Assembly: GCA_040879985.1 (NCBI GenBank)
Contig: JBBDJH010000021.1
Span: 62,001-126,000 of the forward strand
DNA: 64,000 bases
Origin: VRUE01 sp040879985
GTDB taxonomy: Bacteria > Actinomycetota > Thermoleophilia > Solirubrobacterales > 70-9
Direction of reading: 5' to 3'
A program made the position numbers and the translations under genes. The notes below the pieces were generated by a model that saw nothing but the letters and a program-made list of their open reading frames with translations, ran no database searches and was not told where the DNA came from. How positions within the stretch are numbered: position 1 is the stretch's first letter; every line of letters begins with the position of its first letter. Shown piece by piece: positions 26,090 to 35,870 of this stretch.

Positions 26090-27542
26090 ATTCGGTGGCT
26101 TGGGTGAACCAGAGCAGGAAGTAGGTCGAGGGTTGGGGGACCCTGAGGGCGATCTCGGCGACTTCGCCGGCTTCGCTCACTTCGCCGACCGGTTCGCCCC
26201 AGCCGGACAGATCCGAGGGCGGGCCGGCGGGAGCGGCGTAGACCTGGGCGTCCCAACCGGGGTTGGGGCTGCGCACGATCATCCGCGCCGGCCTCGACGG
26301 CGAGGCCGCGGTGACGTAGATCCCGACGCCGGGGTTGGGGCCCGTCTTGGTGCCTTCGAAGGCTTCGTCGTCGTAGTGCTCGGTCTCCCAGGCGGTGCCG
26401 GTCGGGTCGCCGTCGGCGGCCAGTTCGACCGTGCTGCCGGTCTCCTCGCCGTCGCCCTGCGGGTCGTAGTCGGTCGCGGCGACGATCGCGACGTTGCCGC
26501 CTTTGCCTTGGTTGGCGCCGCCGCCGCCGATCCCGCTCGAGATCAGCTGCACGGCGAGCAGCGCGCCGCCGCCGACGAGCAGCAGCAGCCCGATCGCCGC
26601 CCAGGACCAGCGCGCCCGGCCGGAGAGCTTGCGCCGCGGCGCCGGCACGGCGTCGAGCACGCTGGTCGCCTCGCCGGTCGTCGAGCCCGCCCGCGCCGCC
26701 TCGACCTCGAGCGCGGTCTCGAGGTCGTCGACCATCTCGGCGACCGACTGGTAGCGCTCGTCCGGGTTCTTCGCCGTCGCCCGCTCGACCACCAGCGCCG
26801 CCGCCGCCGAGACTTCGGGCCGCCGCCGCTGCACGTCGGGCAGCTCCTCGTTGACGTGTTTCATCGCCACGCCGACCTGGCTCTCGGCGTGGAAGGGGAC
26901 CTGCCCGATCAGCATCTCGTAGAGCACGACGCCGAGCGAGTAGAGGTCGGAGCGCGGGTCGACCCCCTTGCCCATCGCCTGCTCGGGGGCGACGTAGTCG
27001 GTCGTGCCGAGCACCCGGCCGGTGGCGGTGACGCCGTCCTGTTCGAGCTGCCGCGAGATCCCGAAGTCGGTCAGCTTGGCCCGGCCCTCCTCGTCGATCA
27101 GCACGTTCTGCGGCTTGATGTCGCGGTGGACCATGTTGCGCGCGTGGGCGACGCTGAGCCCGCGGGCGACCTCGATCGCGTAGGCGATCGCCTCCTGCGT
27201 GTCGAGCGCGCCGACCCGGCCGATGCGCTGCTTCAGCGTCTCGCCCTTGACGTATTCGAAGACGATGTAGGGGTGGCCGCCGTCCTCGCCGGCGTCGATC
27301 ACCGCGACGACGTTGGGGTGGGTCAGCTTGGCGACCGCGCGCGCCTCCTGGCGGAAGCGCTGCAACTGGTCCTCCTGCTCGGACATCTCGCGGTGCATGA
27401 CCTTGACCGCGACCGGCCGGTCGAGCGTCTCGTCGCTGGCCAGGTAGACGGTCGACATGCCGCCGCTGCCCAGCTTCGCCTCCAGCCGGTAGCGGCCGGA
27501 GAGAACGGTTCCGATCATCGAGCTGGAGGGGCGAGTGCTCAT
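26031..27542 (-). CDS. Serine/threonine kinase with extracytoplasmic beta domain
   Basis: 503 residues. The kinase domain (about 15-275) has GSGGMSTVY (25-33), Lys at about 47 in VAVKVM, HRDIKPQN, DFGISR and APEQ, all intact. A membrane helix follows at about 314-336 (WSWAAIGLLLLVGGGALLAVQL). The C-terminal ~165 residues outside the cell are predicted beta-rich (ATDYDPQGDGEE, STYFLLWFTQA, YQVEITDIALLG) and resemble the carbohydrate-binding-like sensor domains of some actinobacterial kinases, not PASTA. Its last 20 codons are the target duplicated at the far side of the island, and the gene itself is left whole. Confidence 0.93.
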   Translation of the reverse strand: MSTRPSSSMIGTVLSGRYRLEAKLGSGGMSTVYLASDETLDRPVAVKVMHREMSEQEDQLQRFRQEARAVAKLTHPNVVAVIDAGEDGGHPYIVFEYVKGETLKQRIGRVGALDTQEAIAYAIEVARGLSVAHARNMVHRDIKPQNVLIDEEGRAKLTDFGISRQLEQDGVTATGRVLGTTDYVAPEQAMGKGVDPRSDLYSLGVVLYEMLIGQVPFHAESQVGVAMKHVNEELPDVQRRRPEVSAAAALVVERATAKNPDERYQSVAEMVDDLETALEVEAARAGSTTGEATSVLDAVPAPRRKLSGRARWSWAAIGLLLLVGGGALLAVQLISSGIGGGGANQGKGGNVAIVAATDYDPQGDGEETGSTVELAADGDPTGTAWETEHYDDEAFEGTKTGPNPGVGIYVTAASPSRPARMIVRSPNPGWDAQVYAAPAGPPSDLSGWGEPVGEVSEAGEVAEIALRVPQPSTYFLLWFTQATESREQPGRYQVEITDIALLG

Positions 27543-27584
27543 CTAGTCGCAGCTATTGTCGAACACGCGGCCGATGGTGGGTCT

Positions 27585-29006
27585 CTACCACGCCGCCAGC
27601 AGCTCATCGGGGCCGAAGCTTGCAGCCAGGTCGAGGCCGTCCTCGAAGCCGCTGCGGCTGACGGCGACGAGCTTGGCGCCCGCGCCGCCGGGCACGTGGG
27701 GGCGGCTCGTTTCCAGCTCCTCGAGGTCGGCGCCCGAAAAGCGTCCGCGCTCGCGCCACTTGACCGAGCCGACGAAGCCGATGCGAGTGGGCTCGACACG
27801 GTCGCCGCCGACCAGATCGACCTCGATCGAGTGGTCGCGCCGCCACCAGGCGCCGACATAGCGCGAGTCCCCGACCTGCCCACCGATGGCGGGGTCGATG
27901 ATCAGGCGCTCGAGTGCGCTGCGCACCAACGGCTCGACGGCTCGGCCGCGGTAGGCGGCCCAGTCTCGCTCGATTCGTGCGACGACCAGGTCGGACATAC
28001 CGCGGGAGAGCTCGTCCAGATGGGGGCCGACGAAACGCAGCCAGAAGCGCAGGTACGGGTCGGCAACGGTGTACTTGGCGGCCTTCCTGCCAGGTGGCAC
28101 AGCGTAAGGGAGCCCCTTGGCCACCAGCCCCTTCTTCTCGATCAGCACGTCGAGCGCGGCGGTGAGCGTGTTGCCTTTCACGCCGCTGCGTGTCTCGATC
28201 CGGTTGTAGGCGGTCTCGCCATGCCCGATCGCCTCGAGCACCCGCTCCGCCCGCAACGTACGCTCGAACTCCGAGGCAAGTATCCGCAGTGCGGTGGTGA
28301 CGAACGGAGTCTGGTCGTCGGCGAGCGCCTTGCGGAGGAAGGCGATGGTCCCGGCGCTTGCCGGCCACATGGGCGCGAGCTGTGGGAAGCCACCGAGGAT
28401 CAGGTAGCGATCGATGGCGGCGGCGGCGTCGGGTGCCGAGTTAATCTCCGCCACCTCAGCCGGGTTGAGTGGAGCCACCCGCATCTCCCTGGTCGGCCTG
28501 CCAAAGAGCGGCGAACGCTCCTCGACCATGGTTTCCATCATTCGCACGTCGGAGCCGACGCATATGAGCAGGATCGGCGCCCGCTCCAGCATCCGGTCCC
28601 AAGCCATCTGGAGGTCCGCCGTGAAGCCGGGGTCGAGCTCAGCCAGATACGGAAGCTCGTCGATCACGAGAATCGCCGGCCGGGCCGGATCGATCCCCCG
28701 GATCGCTGCCTTGATCGCGCTGGGCCAGGATGGGTAGGCGATGCCCTCGAAGGCATCGGCGGCAGGCAGGCTCGACCCGGCTAGCGCTTTCGCGAAGGCG
28801 GAGAGCGCCTCCGCGTGCTCCCTGCGCGGCGCCTGGTAGAAGGCGTATGGCGCATTGGCGCGGTTGCAGAACTCCTGCACGAGGCGGGACTTGCCGACCC
28901 GACGCCGCCCACGAAGCCACACGAAGCGCCCCTCGCCGGTCTCCTTGACGTCATCCAGCTCGCTGAGCAGAGCCTCGAGCTCATGCTGTCTGCCGGTGAA
29001 TGCCAC
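27585..29006 (-). CDS. AAA-family ATPase (archaeal ATPase/DUF234 type)
   Basis: 473 residues. Walker A GRRRVGKS at 33-40 and Walker B LVIDELPY with Asp116-Glu117 show a STAND-like or archaeal-type ATPase. The C-terminal ~150 residues carry a winged-helix (TLTAALDVLIEKKGLV) and a DUF234/PD-(D/E)xK-like region (SIEVDLVGGDRV, GSVKWRERGRFS). Such genes are mobile and often stand alone in archaea and bacteria; the role is unknown. GTG start at 29004-29006. A TATAGT hexamer 7 bases upstream suggests leaderless transcription. It sits just outside the island next to the kinase, separated from purM by CTAG-rich repeats. Confidence 0.87.
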   Translation of the reverse strand: MAFTGRQHELEALLSELDDVKETGEGRFVWLRGRRRVGKSRLVQEFCNRANAPYAFYQAPRREHAEALSAFAKALAGSSLPAADAFEGIAYPSWPSAIKAAIRGIDPARPAILVIDELPYLAELDPGFTADLQMAWDRMLERAPILLICVGSDVRMMETMVEERSPLFGRPTREMRVAPLNPAEVAEINSAPDAAAAIDRYLILGGFPQLAPMWPASAGTIAFLRKALADDQTPFVTTALRILASEFERTLRAERVLEAIGHGETAYNRIETRSGVKGNTLTAALDVLIEKKGLVAKGLPYAVPPGRKAAKYTVADPYLRFWLRFVGPHLDELSRGMSDLVVARIERDWAAYRGRAVEPLVRSALERLIIDPAIGGQVGDSRYVGAWWRRDHSIEVDLVGGDRVEPTRIGFVGSVKWRERGRFSGADLEELETSRPHVPGGAGAKLVAVSRSGFEDGLDLAASFGPDELLAAW

Positions 29007-29021
29007 GGACGAGACTATACC

Positions 29022-29060
29022 AAACTAGAGTCTAGTCAACTAGACTCTAGTCAACTAGAG
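29022..29060. promoter_or_regulatory. CTAG-rich tandem repeats upstream of the ATPase gene
   Basis: Between the purM stop and the ATPase start, the 15-base unit AACTAGAGTCTAGTC is repeated as AACTAGACTCTAGTC and then partly as AACTAGAG. Five CTAG tetramers fall within 40 bases, although CTAG is normally scarce in high-GC actinobacteria. On the ATPase strand TTGACT occurs twice and a TATAGT lies 14 bases after the nearer one, so this is probably the promoter and an operator array. Confidence 0.65.
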
Positions 29061-30059
<999 letters not shown>

Positions 30060-30082
30060 GCGGGCGATTCTTTCAGGCGCCG

Positions 30083-30892
30083 CTACCGACGCAGTTTGAG
30101 GAGCACCGCAAGCGCGAGGGCCGCCCGGTACGCCGCGTACGGCCAGAGCGCCTTGTCGCGCTCGACCAGGTGGATCAGGCGCTGCGAGGCGAGGGTCGAG
30201 GCGAAGGAGGCGGCGACGCCGATCGCCATCGAGCGGCGCAGCTGCGGCGAGGCGCCGCGGCGGCGCAGGCGGCCCCCCTTGAGCAGGGTCGCGCCGACGA
30301 TGATCGGCAGCGCGATCGTGCGCGAGAGCAGGTTGGCCTGATCGCGCGAGAAGCCCCGCCAGCGCGCCGCCGCCAGGGTGATGCCGTTGCGCGAGACGCC
30401 GGGGGCGAGGGCCGCGGCCTGGGCGACGCCCAGCGCCAGCCCGTCCGCCACCGTCGCCTCTCCCTGGCCGCGCCGCTGCGGCCTGCTGTCGGCGACGAGC
30501 ATCGCCGCGGCGCCGGCCAGCAGTCCGATCGCCGTCGCCTTCGGGCCGCCCAGCCGCTGCTCGATCGGTCGCTCCAGCGTGTAGCCGACGACCGCCGCGG
30601 GCAGGAAGGAGAGGCCGAGCAGCAGCCCACGCCGGCCGTCGAAGCCGCGCAGCTCGGCGAGGATCGTCTCGCGCTGGCCGATCAGCAGGGCCAGCGCCGC
30701 GCCGCCGTGCAGCGCCACCTCGAAGCTCTTGCGCACCTCCGGGTCGAGCCGCTCCCAGTCCCATCCCGCCAGCCAGGGAACGAGCACGAGGTGGGCGGAG
30801 GAGGAGACCGGCAGCAGCTCGGCGGGGCCCTGGACGATCCCCAGCGCGATCGAGTGGGCAGCCGGGATCGGTGGGCTGGCGAGCGGGAGCAT
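30083..30892 (-). CDS. uppP: Undecaprenyl-diphosphate phosphatase
   Basis: BacA-type integral membrane phosphatase that regenerates undecaprenyl phosphate for wall and surface-polysaccharide synthesis; about 269 residues from ATG 30890-30892. Conserved motif 1 reads GIVQGPAELLPVSSSAH: the first Glu of the usual EG(x)2E is Gln21 here while the second, Glu25, remains. Motif 2 is APGVSRNG with the catalytic Arg. About eight hydrophobic helices. An upstream ATG at 30931 in the same frame would add 13 residues; it is less likely because homologous sequence begins later. It diverges from the capD-like gene, which also uses the lipid carrier. Confidence 0.93.
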   Translation of the reverse strand: MLPLASPPIPAAHSIALGIVQGPAELLPVSSSAHLVLVPWLAGWDWERLDPEVRKSFEVALHGGAALALLIGQRETILAELRGFDGRRGLLLGLSFLPAAVVGYTLERPIEQRLGGPKATAIGLLAGAAAMLVADSRPQRRGQGEATVADGLALGVAQAAALAPGVSRNGITLAAARWRGFSRDQANLLSRTIALPIIVGATLLKGGRLRRRGASPQLRRSMAIGVAASFASTLASQRLIHLVERDKALWPYAAYRAALALAVLLKLRR

Positions 30893-30950
30893 GCGCGAAG
30901 CGGAGATACTAGGGCGCGGCTCGCACACCATCTAAACTCGCCCGGTCTTG

Positions 30951-32849
30951 ATGCGCTGGTTGAACCACCCCGTCTACCGCAATCGGGTGCTCCAGGTGGC
31001 TGCCGACGCGGTCCTGGTCGCGCTCGCCTTCTACCTGGCGTTCCGGCTGCGCTTCCTCGACGAAGAATTGCCGAGCCGCTACGAGACGCTCTTCCTGCAG
31101 TCGGTCGGCTTCGTCGTCCTCGGCAAGGTCGCGATCTTCGCCGCCTTCGGGCTCTACCAGAAGTGGTGGCGCTACGTCAGCGGTCGCGACTTTCTGACGA
31201 TCGGCCGCGCCGTCGCCGTCGCCGGGGCGCTGCTCGTCGTCGTCTTCTCGGTGATCCAGCCCTTCGAGTACGGCCTGCCGCGCTCGGTCGCGGTGATGGA
31301 CTTCATGCTCACCCTCTTTCTGATCGCCGGCGCCCGCCTCGCCGTGCGGCTGATCGTCGAGCGCCCCAGCCACGGCCACCGCCTGCCCAAGCACGAGGTG
31401 CTGGTGATCGGGGCCGGCTCCGGCGGCCAGATGGTCGTCCGCGAGATGCACCTCAACCCGAACCTGGGCGCGACCGCGATCGGCTTCGTCGACGACGACG
31501 CGCGCAAACGCGGTATGCGGATGCTCGGCCTCAAGGTGCTGGGCACGACGGCGCAGATCAAGCGGATCCTCGACGAGACCGAACCCGACGAGGTGGTGAT
31601 CGCGATTCCCTCGGCGCCGGGGACGCTGCGGGCCAAGGTCGTCGCCGCCTGCCGCGAGCGCGAGATCCGCGTGCGCACGCTGCCGACCGTGTTCGAGCTG
31701 CTGCGCGGCGGCGTCCAGCTCAGCAAGCAGCTGCGCGAGGTCCAGGTCGAGGACGTGCTCGGCCGCGACCCGATCGTGGTCGAGCTCGACACGGTCGGCG
31801 CCTACCTGCGCGACCGCATCGTCCTCGTCACCGGCGCCGGCGGCTCGATCGGCTCCGAGCTCTGCCGCCAGATCGCCCGCGTCGGGCCGCGCCTGCTGGT
31901 GATGGTCGACCACGCCGAGGACAACCTCTTCGAGATCGAGCGCGAGATGATCGACGAGCGCCACTTCAGCAGCGTCGAGGCGGTGCTCGCCGACTGCAAG
32001 GAGCCGCACCGGATGCTGGAGACGATGCAGCGCTTCAAGCCCAGCGTCGTCTTCCACGCCGCCGCCTACAAGCACGTGCCGCTGATGGAGTCCAACCCGC
32101 TGGAGGCGGTCCGCAACAACGCGATCGCGACCCGGATCACGGCCGAGACCGCGGCCGCCTCCGAAGTCGAGCGCTTCGTCCTGATCTCGACCGACAAGGC
32201 GGTCAACCCGAAGACGGTGATGGGCGCCTCGAAGGCGATGGCGGAGTGGATCGTCGAGAACGCCGGCGACAAGCACCCGGCCACCCGCTTCGCCAGCGTC
32301 CGCTTCGGCAACGTGCTCGCCTCCTCGGGCAGCGTCGTGCCGATCTTCCGCGGCCAGATCGAGCGCGGCGGCCCGGTCACGGTCACCCACCCGGAGATGA
32401 CCCGCTACTTCATGACGATCCCCGAGGCCGTGCAGCTGGTGATCCGCGCCGGCGACATCGGCGCCGGCCGCGGCGAGGTCTTCGTCCTCGACATGGGCGA
32501 GCCGGTGCGGATCGTCGACCTCGCCAACAACATGATCCGCCTCGCCGGCTACGAGCCGGGGGCTGAGATCGCGGTCGAGTTCACCCAGCCGCGGCCAGGC
32601 GAGAAGCTGCACGAGGAGCTCTTCGGCGGCGGCGAGGAGCTGCGGCCGACGGCGGCGAAGCGGATCCAGCGCGCCGTCCGCGCCGCGCCGCTCGACCCGC
32701 AGTGGGTCGAGGCGACGCTGAACTCGCTCGAGCACCTGGTGATGGCCGGTGACGAGGCCAACCTGGCCGAACGAGTCGTCGACCTGATCACCGACGGCGT
32801 CTCGGCGCCTGATACCGGCGCCAGAGAGCACCGTCCTCCACCCAGGTAG
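30951..32849 (+). CDS. Membrane-bound nucleoside-diphosphate-sugar dehydratase (CapD/WbpM type)
   Basis: 632 residues from ATG 30951 (a TTG lies directly before it). Four N-terminal membrane helices (to about residue 140) precede a CoA-binding-like Rossmann region with LVIGAGSGGQM. The catalytic short-chain dehydrogenase domain (about 285-560) has VTGAGGSIGSEL for NAD(P) and STDKAVNP followed by VMGASKAMAE. In that block the usual active-site Tyr is Met, as in inverting UDP-GlcNAc 4,6-dehydratases. It likely makes a 4-keto-6-deoxy sugar nucleotide. First gene of the polysaccharide locus; its stop lies within a hairpin. Confidence 0.93.
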   Translation: MRWLNHPVYRNRVLQVAADAVLVALAFYLAFRLRFLDEELPSRYETLFLQSVGFVVLGKVAIFAAFGLYQKWWRYVSGRDFLTIGRAVAVAGALLVVVFSVIQPFEYGLPRSVAVMDFMLTLFLIAGARLAVRLIVERPSHGHRLPKHEVLVIGAGSGGQMVVREMHLNPNLGATAIGFVDDDARKRGMRMLGLKVLGTTAQIKRILDETEPDEVVIAIPSAPGTLRAKVVAACREREIRVRTLPTVFELLRGGVQLSKQLREVQVEDVLGRDPIVVELDTVGAYLRDRIVLVTGAGGSIGSELCRQIARVGPRLLVMVDHAEDNLFEIEREMIDERHFSSVEAVLADCKEPHRMLETMQRFKPSVVFHAAAYKHVPLMESNPLEAVRNNAIATRITAETAAASEVERFVLISTDKAVNPKTVMGASKAMAEWIVENAGDKHPATRFASVRFGNVLASSGSVVPIFRGQIERGGPVTVTHPEMTRYFMTIPEAVQLVIRAGDIGAGRGEVFVLDMGEPVRIVDLANNMIRLAGYEPGAEIAVEFTQPRPGEKLHEELFGGGEELRPTAAKRIQRAVRAAPLDPQWVEATLNSLEHLVMAGDEANLAERVVDLITDGVSAPDTGAREHRPPPR

Positions 32850-32885
32850 CGCTGCTACCTGGGTGTTCGGCCGTCACTCTCTGGC
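32820..32885. terminator. Nested hairpin after the CapD-like gene
   Basis: Inner 12-base perfect arms (32839-32850 and 32854-32865) enclose GCT. Outer 9-base arms GCCAGAGAG (32820-32828) and CTCTCTGGC (32877-32885) pair around them. It overlaps the last ten codons and stop of the dehydratase gene. The centre TAGCGCTGCTA is the same as in the 163-base hairpin at 38436-38598, while the adjacent arm bases differ and compensate. Confidence 0.7.
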
Positions 32886-32944
32886 TTGGTCTCAGACACC
32901 GAGACGCACCTTGGATCGGTTCTGGCCATATCCTGCTGGCCGCA

Positions 32945-33745
32945 GTGGAGTTGATTAAGGAAATCGGGGCCTTCGCCGGCCTGCTCGCGTTCCTGGGGCT
33001 CGCCGTGCTTGCCCTGCTTTCGTTTGCCCAGGGCCGCGACTTGCGGCGCCTGCGCGAGTGGGCGGGATCGGCGCCGGAGCGCGACAACGAGCGCAAGGAG
33101 TCGACCTCGGCGGCCGCGGCCGTGCGGGCCGAGGAGATGCGCAAGCTGGAGGAGGCGCGCGAGGCCGAGAAACGCGCCGCCGACCTGCGCGAGCACCGTC
33201 GCCAACGCCGCGAGGAGGGGCTGCCGGAACTGACCCGCGGCGAGCGCCTGCGCGAGCGCTTCGGGTCGGCGGGCGGCGGTGGGGGCGGAGCCGGCTCGCG
33301 GCTCGGCGAACCGCGCTACCTGGCGGCGATCTTCGTCGTCCTGGCGCTGCTCGCCGGCGGCGTCGCCTTCGCCGTCCTCGGCGGCTCCGACGAGGGCACC
33401 GGCGGCAAAGGCAAAGCCGGCAAAGGGGCAAAATCGCGCGCGCTCAAGCCGAGTGAAATCGAGGTGACCGTGCTCAACGGCACCGCCGTCGACGGCCTGG
33501 CCGGCACCTTTGGCGACATGGTCGAGCGGCGCGGCTACCAGCTCGGCGCGGTCACCAATAGCCGCTCGAGCTTCAGCGAGAGCGTCGTCATGTTCGCGCC
33601 GCGCAACGGCCGCGCCGCGCAACGGGTGGCCGACTCCGTGGAGATCTCCTCCGTGCAGCCGATGACCTCGGAGATCGCCTCGCTCTCGGCCGGATCCCCG
33701 GTCGCGATCGTGATCGGCGAGGACAATGCCTCGTCGGCCGGTTAG
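32945..33745 (+). CDS. LytR C-terminal-domain protein
   Basis: 266 residues from GTG 32945. A first hydrophobic helix (about 8-27) is followed by a charged coiled-coil stretch (EMRKLEEAREAEKRAADLREHRRQRREE, about 60-90), a Gly-rich linker, and a second helix (LAAIFVVLALLAGGVAFAVLGG). The LytR_C domain then runs to the end (EVTVLNGTAVDGLAGTFGDMV). LytR_C domains accompany wall-teichoic or polysaccharide ligases but this protein has no LCP catalytic domain, so it is likely an accessory factor. It overlaps the next gene by 20 bases. Confidence 0.85.
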   Translation: MELIKEIGAFAGLLAFLGLAVLALLSFAQGRDLRRLREWAGSAPERDNERKESTSAAAAVRAEEMRKLEEAREAEKRAADLREHRRQRREEGLPELTRGERLRERFGSAGGGGGGAGSRLGEPRYLAAIFVVLALLAGGVAFAVLGGSDEGTGGKGKAGKGAKSRALKPSEIEVTVLNGTAVDGLAGTFGDMVERRGYQLGAVTNSRSSFSESVVMFAPRNGRAAQRVADSVEISSVQPMTSEIASLSAGSPVAIVIGEDNASSAG

Positions 33746-34187
33746 TACTGCCGCGATCGTCTTCGCCCTGCTCGTCGTCGCCACGATCGCCGCCTTCGCC
33801 TGGTCGCAGCGGCTCAAGCGCGACCCCCTCGTCCTCGACCGGGTCACCTTCGGCAAGCCGGCCAGCCGCGCCTTCACTCCGAACGGCGACTGCCGCTTCG
33901 ATCGGATCCGCATCCGCTTCCGCGTGACCCGCTCCGACCGCGGCAACGTGCAGGTGGTCAGGCCGGGCGGCAAGCTCGTCGTCACTCTCGCCCGCGACAC
34001 CTACCTGAAGCGCTACCGTTTCCACACCTACTACTGGGACGGTCGCCAGCGAGGCGGCGGCATCGCCGCGCCCGGCCGCTACAAGCTGCGGGTCAAACTG
34101 CTCGGCCAGGACCGCACGCTCGTCCCCGGCGGGGTGATGCGCCTGCACCGCGCTCCGCGCAAGCCGACTCCCGGGTGCCGACGTTGA
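33726..34187 (+). CDS. Signal-anchored protein with FlgD-Ig-like domain
   Basis: 153 residues. N-terminal hydrophobic anchor (about 8-26, AAIVFALLVVATIAAFAWS), then a beta domain with AFTPNGDCRFDRIRIRF and YYWDGRQRGGGIAAPGRYKLRV. The pattern of natural 'W-D-G-x-x-x-G' with 'G-x-Y' is that of FlgD Ig-like or CHU-C-type modules. No catalytic residues. It overlaps the LytR_C gene upstream and the O-antigen-ligase-like gene downstream, so all three are translationally linked in the polysaccharide locus. Confidence 0.82.
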   Translation: MPRRPVSTAAIVFALLVVATIAAFAWSQRLKRDPLVLDRVTFGKPASRAFTPNGDCRFDRIRIRFRVTRSDRGNVQVVRPGGKLVVTLARDTYLKRYRFHTYYWDGRQRGGGIAAPGRYKLRVKLLGQDRTLVPGGVMRLHRAPRKPTPGCRR

Positions 34188-35861
34188 TCCTCGCCGCGCT
34201 CGGTGTCCTCGTCGCCGCACTCGCCGCTGCCGCGGCGATCCTGCTGCCCGCCGGCCGCCCTCGCGCCGCCGCGATGCTGCTCGCCCTCGCCCTCTTTCCC
34301 CTGCTGATCCTCGGCGACCAGTGGCACTCCCCCCAGATCGTCGACCTGCGCGACGACCCGATGCGCTTCGCCGGCCTGGGCCTTGCCGCCGTGGCTGCAG
34401 CTGTCGCCCTCGCCGCGGTCTTTCGACGCTGGCCGGTCTTCATGCCGCTGGCCATCGTTGCCGCTCTTCCCTTCCGCATCCCGTTGGAGGCGGGGGGGGA
34501 CACGGCCAACCTTTTGGTCCCTCTGTACCTCGTCATCGCGGGGGGAGTGCTCTCGACCACGCTTCGTCAATGGCAGGAGNNNNNNNNNNNNNNNNNNNNN
34601 NNNNNNNNNNNNNNNNNNNNNNNNNNNNNNNNNNNNNNNNNNNNNNNNNNNNNNNNNNNNNNNNNNNNNNNNNNNNNNNGGAGTCGTCCTGCTCTACGCC
34701 CTGCAGACGCTCTACTCGCCCGATTTCTCGAAGGGCCTCCAGAACGTCTGCTTCTTCTTCGTGCCGTTCTCGCTGGTGTACGCGTTGCTGCGAGACGTCA
34801 CCTGGGACCGCAGGCTTCTCAAGTGGGTGCTGTGGGTTCTAGCTGCTGAGGGGCTGGCGTTCACGCTGGTTGGCAGCGTCGAGTACGTGACGCGGGAGCT
34901 CTTCTGGAACGACCAGGTCATCCGGTCGAACGAATTCCACACCTACTTCCGGGTCAACTCGATCTTCTGGGACCCGAACATCTATGGGAGATACCTGGCC
35001 CTGGCGATCGTCGTGGCGATGGCTGTGCTGCTCTGGGTCAGGGAGAAAAAGCAGCTCGCCTTGCTCACCGGTCTTGTGGCGGTCCTCTGGCTCGGTCTCG
35101 TCCCGACCTTCTCGCAGTCCAGCTTCGCGGCCCTGCTCGGCGGGCTCGCCGTCCTGGCCGCGCTGCGCTGGAGCTGGCGCTGGACGCTGGCAGCCGTCGG
35201 CGCCGGCGCGTTGCTGGCCGTGCTCATAGTCATCTTCGCCGGCGGCGTCTCCAGACTCAGCCCCGATCGGCTCAACGTAGACACCGGCGGCCGCACCAAC
35301 CTGATCTCCGGCGGCACCGACCTCTTCGCCCAGCGCCCGGTCTGGGGCTACGGCGCCGGCAGCTTCCCCCGCGCCTACCGAGAACACATAGCCACCAAAA
35401 AGGCCCCCGTCTCCGTATCCCACACCGAGCCGATAACGGTCGCAGCTGAGCAAGGCCTGATCGGCCTGGCGGCTTACGCAGCTCTACTCGTAGCGGCGCT
35501 GTGGACGATGGCCTCCGGCTTGGGCCGAGAACGGGAGGGGTGGGGGTCCCGAGCGGACGCGGCGTCCTGTTTTTCGCAGCGCGACGTCGGCGAGAGTCGC
35601 GACGCGCAAGGCGAAAAACCCAGCGCCCGGTCGGGACCCCCACCCCTCCCGCCCCCTCCACAAGGCGAAAATCCCAGCACTCGATTGGACACCCCCGGCG
35701 ACTCCTCCCCGCCCATAGCCCGCGCCGCCATCCTCGCGGCGTTCGTCGCCCTGCTCGTCCACACGATGGCCTACGCCGGCTTCTACGAGGACCCGATCGC
35801 CTGGGTCCTGCTGGCCGTCGCCACCTCGCTCGCGGCAGTCCCGGTCCGCGACGCGGCGTAG
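34175..35861 (+). CDS. O-antigen ligase/polymerase-like membrane protein, interrupted by an assembly gap
   Basis: Polytopic protein of the WaaL/Wzy class, which joins or polymerises lipid-linked glycans outside the membrane. The N-terminal part (34175-34579) has several hydrophobic helices; the gap hides the next stretch. The C-terminal part (34680 onward) shows the O-antigen_lig pattern: many helices, NSIFWDPNIYGRYLALAI, FSQSSFAALLGG, a large loop, then ERPVWGYGAGSFPRAY-like FAQRPVWGYGAGSF. Frames on the two sides of the gap differ, but the gap size is nominal. Within the last 110 residues a palindromic element (35532-35651) adds a polar insert (from about GREREGWGSR to LDTPGD) between two helices without a stop. 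Confidence 0.85.
34580..34679. other. Assembly gap (100 N) inside the ligase-like gene
   Basis: Run of 100 N of nominal size. It splits the O-antigen-ligase-like gene and causes an apparent change of frame. Confidence 0.99.
35532..35651. repeat. Long palindromic element inside the ligase-like gene
   Basis: Perfect 21-base arms (35532-35552 and 35631-35651) enclose a 78-base middle that contains TTTTTCGC and GCGAAAAA, which also pair. The 64-base core 35561-35624 matches 39806-39869 at 55 positions, while the outer arms are different in sequence but still self-complementary. The element is read through in frame within the ligase-like gene. Confidence 0.85.
35659..35712. repeat. Partial second copy of the palindromic element (right half)
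   Basis: CAAGGCGAAAATCCCAGCA is followed by a GGACACCCCC tract, as in the right half of the elements at 35532 and 39777 (CAAGGCGAAAAACCCAGCA in the latter). No matching left half lies next to it. It also stays in frame in the ligase-like gene. Confidence 0.6.
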
Positions 35862-35870
35862 AGTCGCGCC

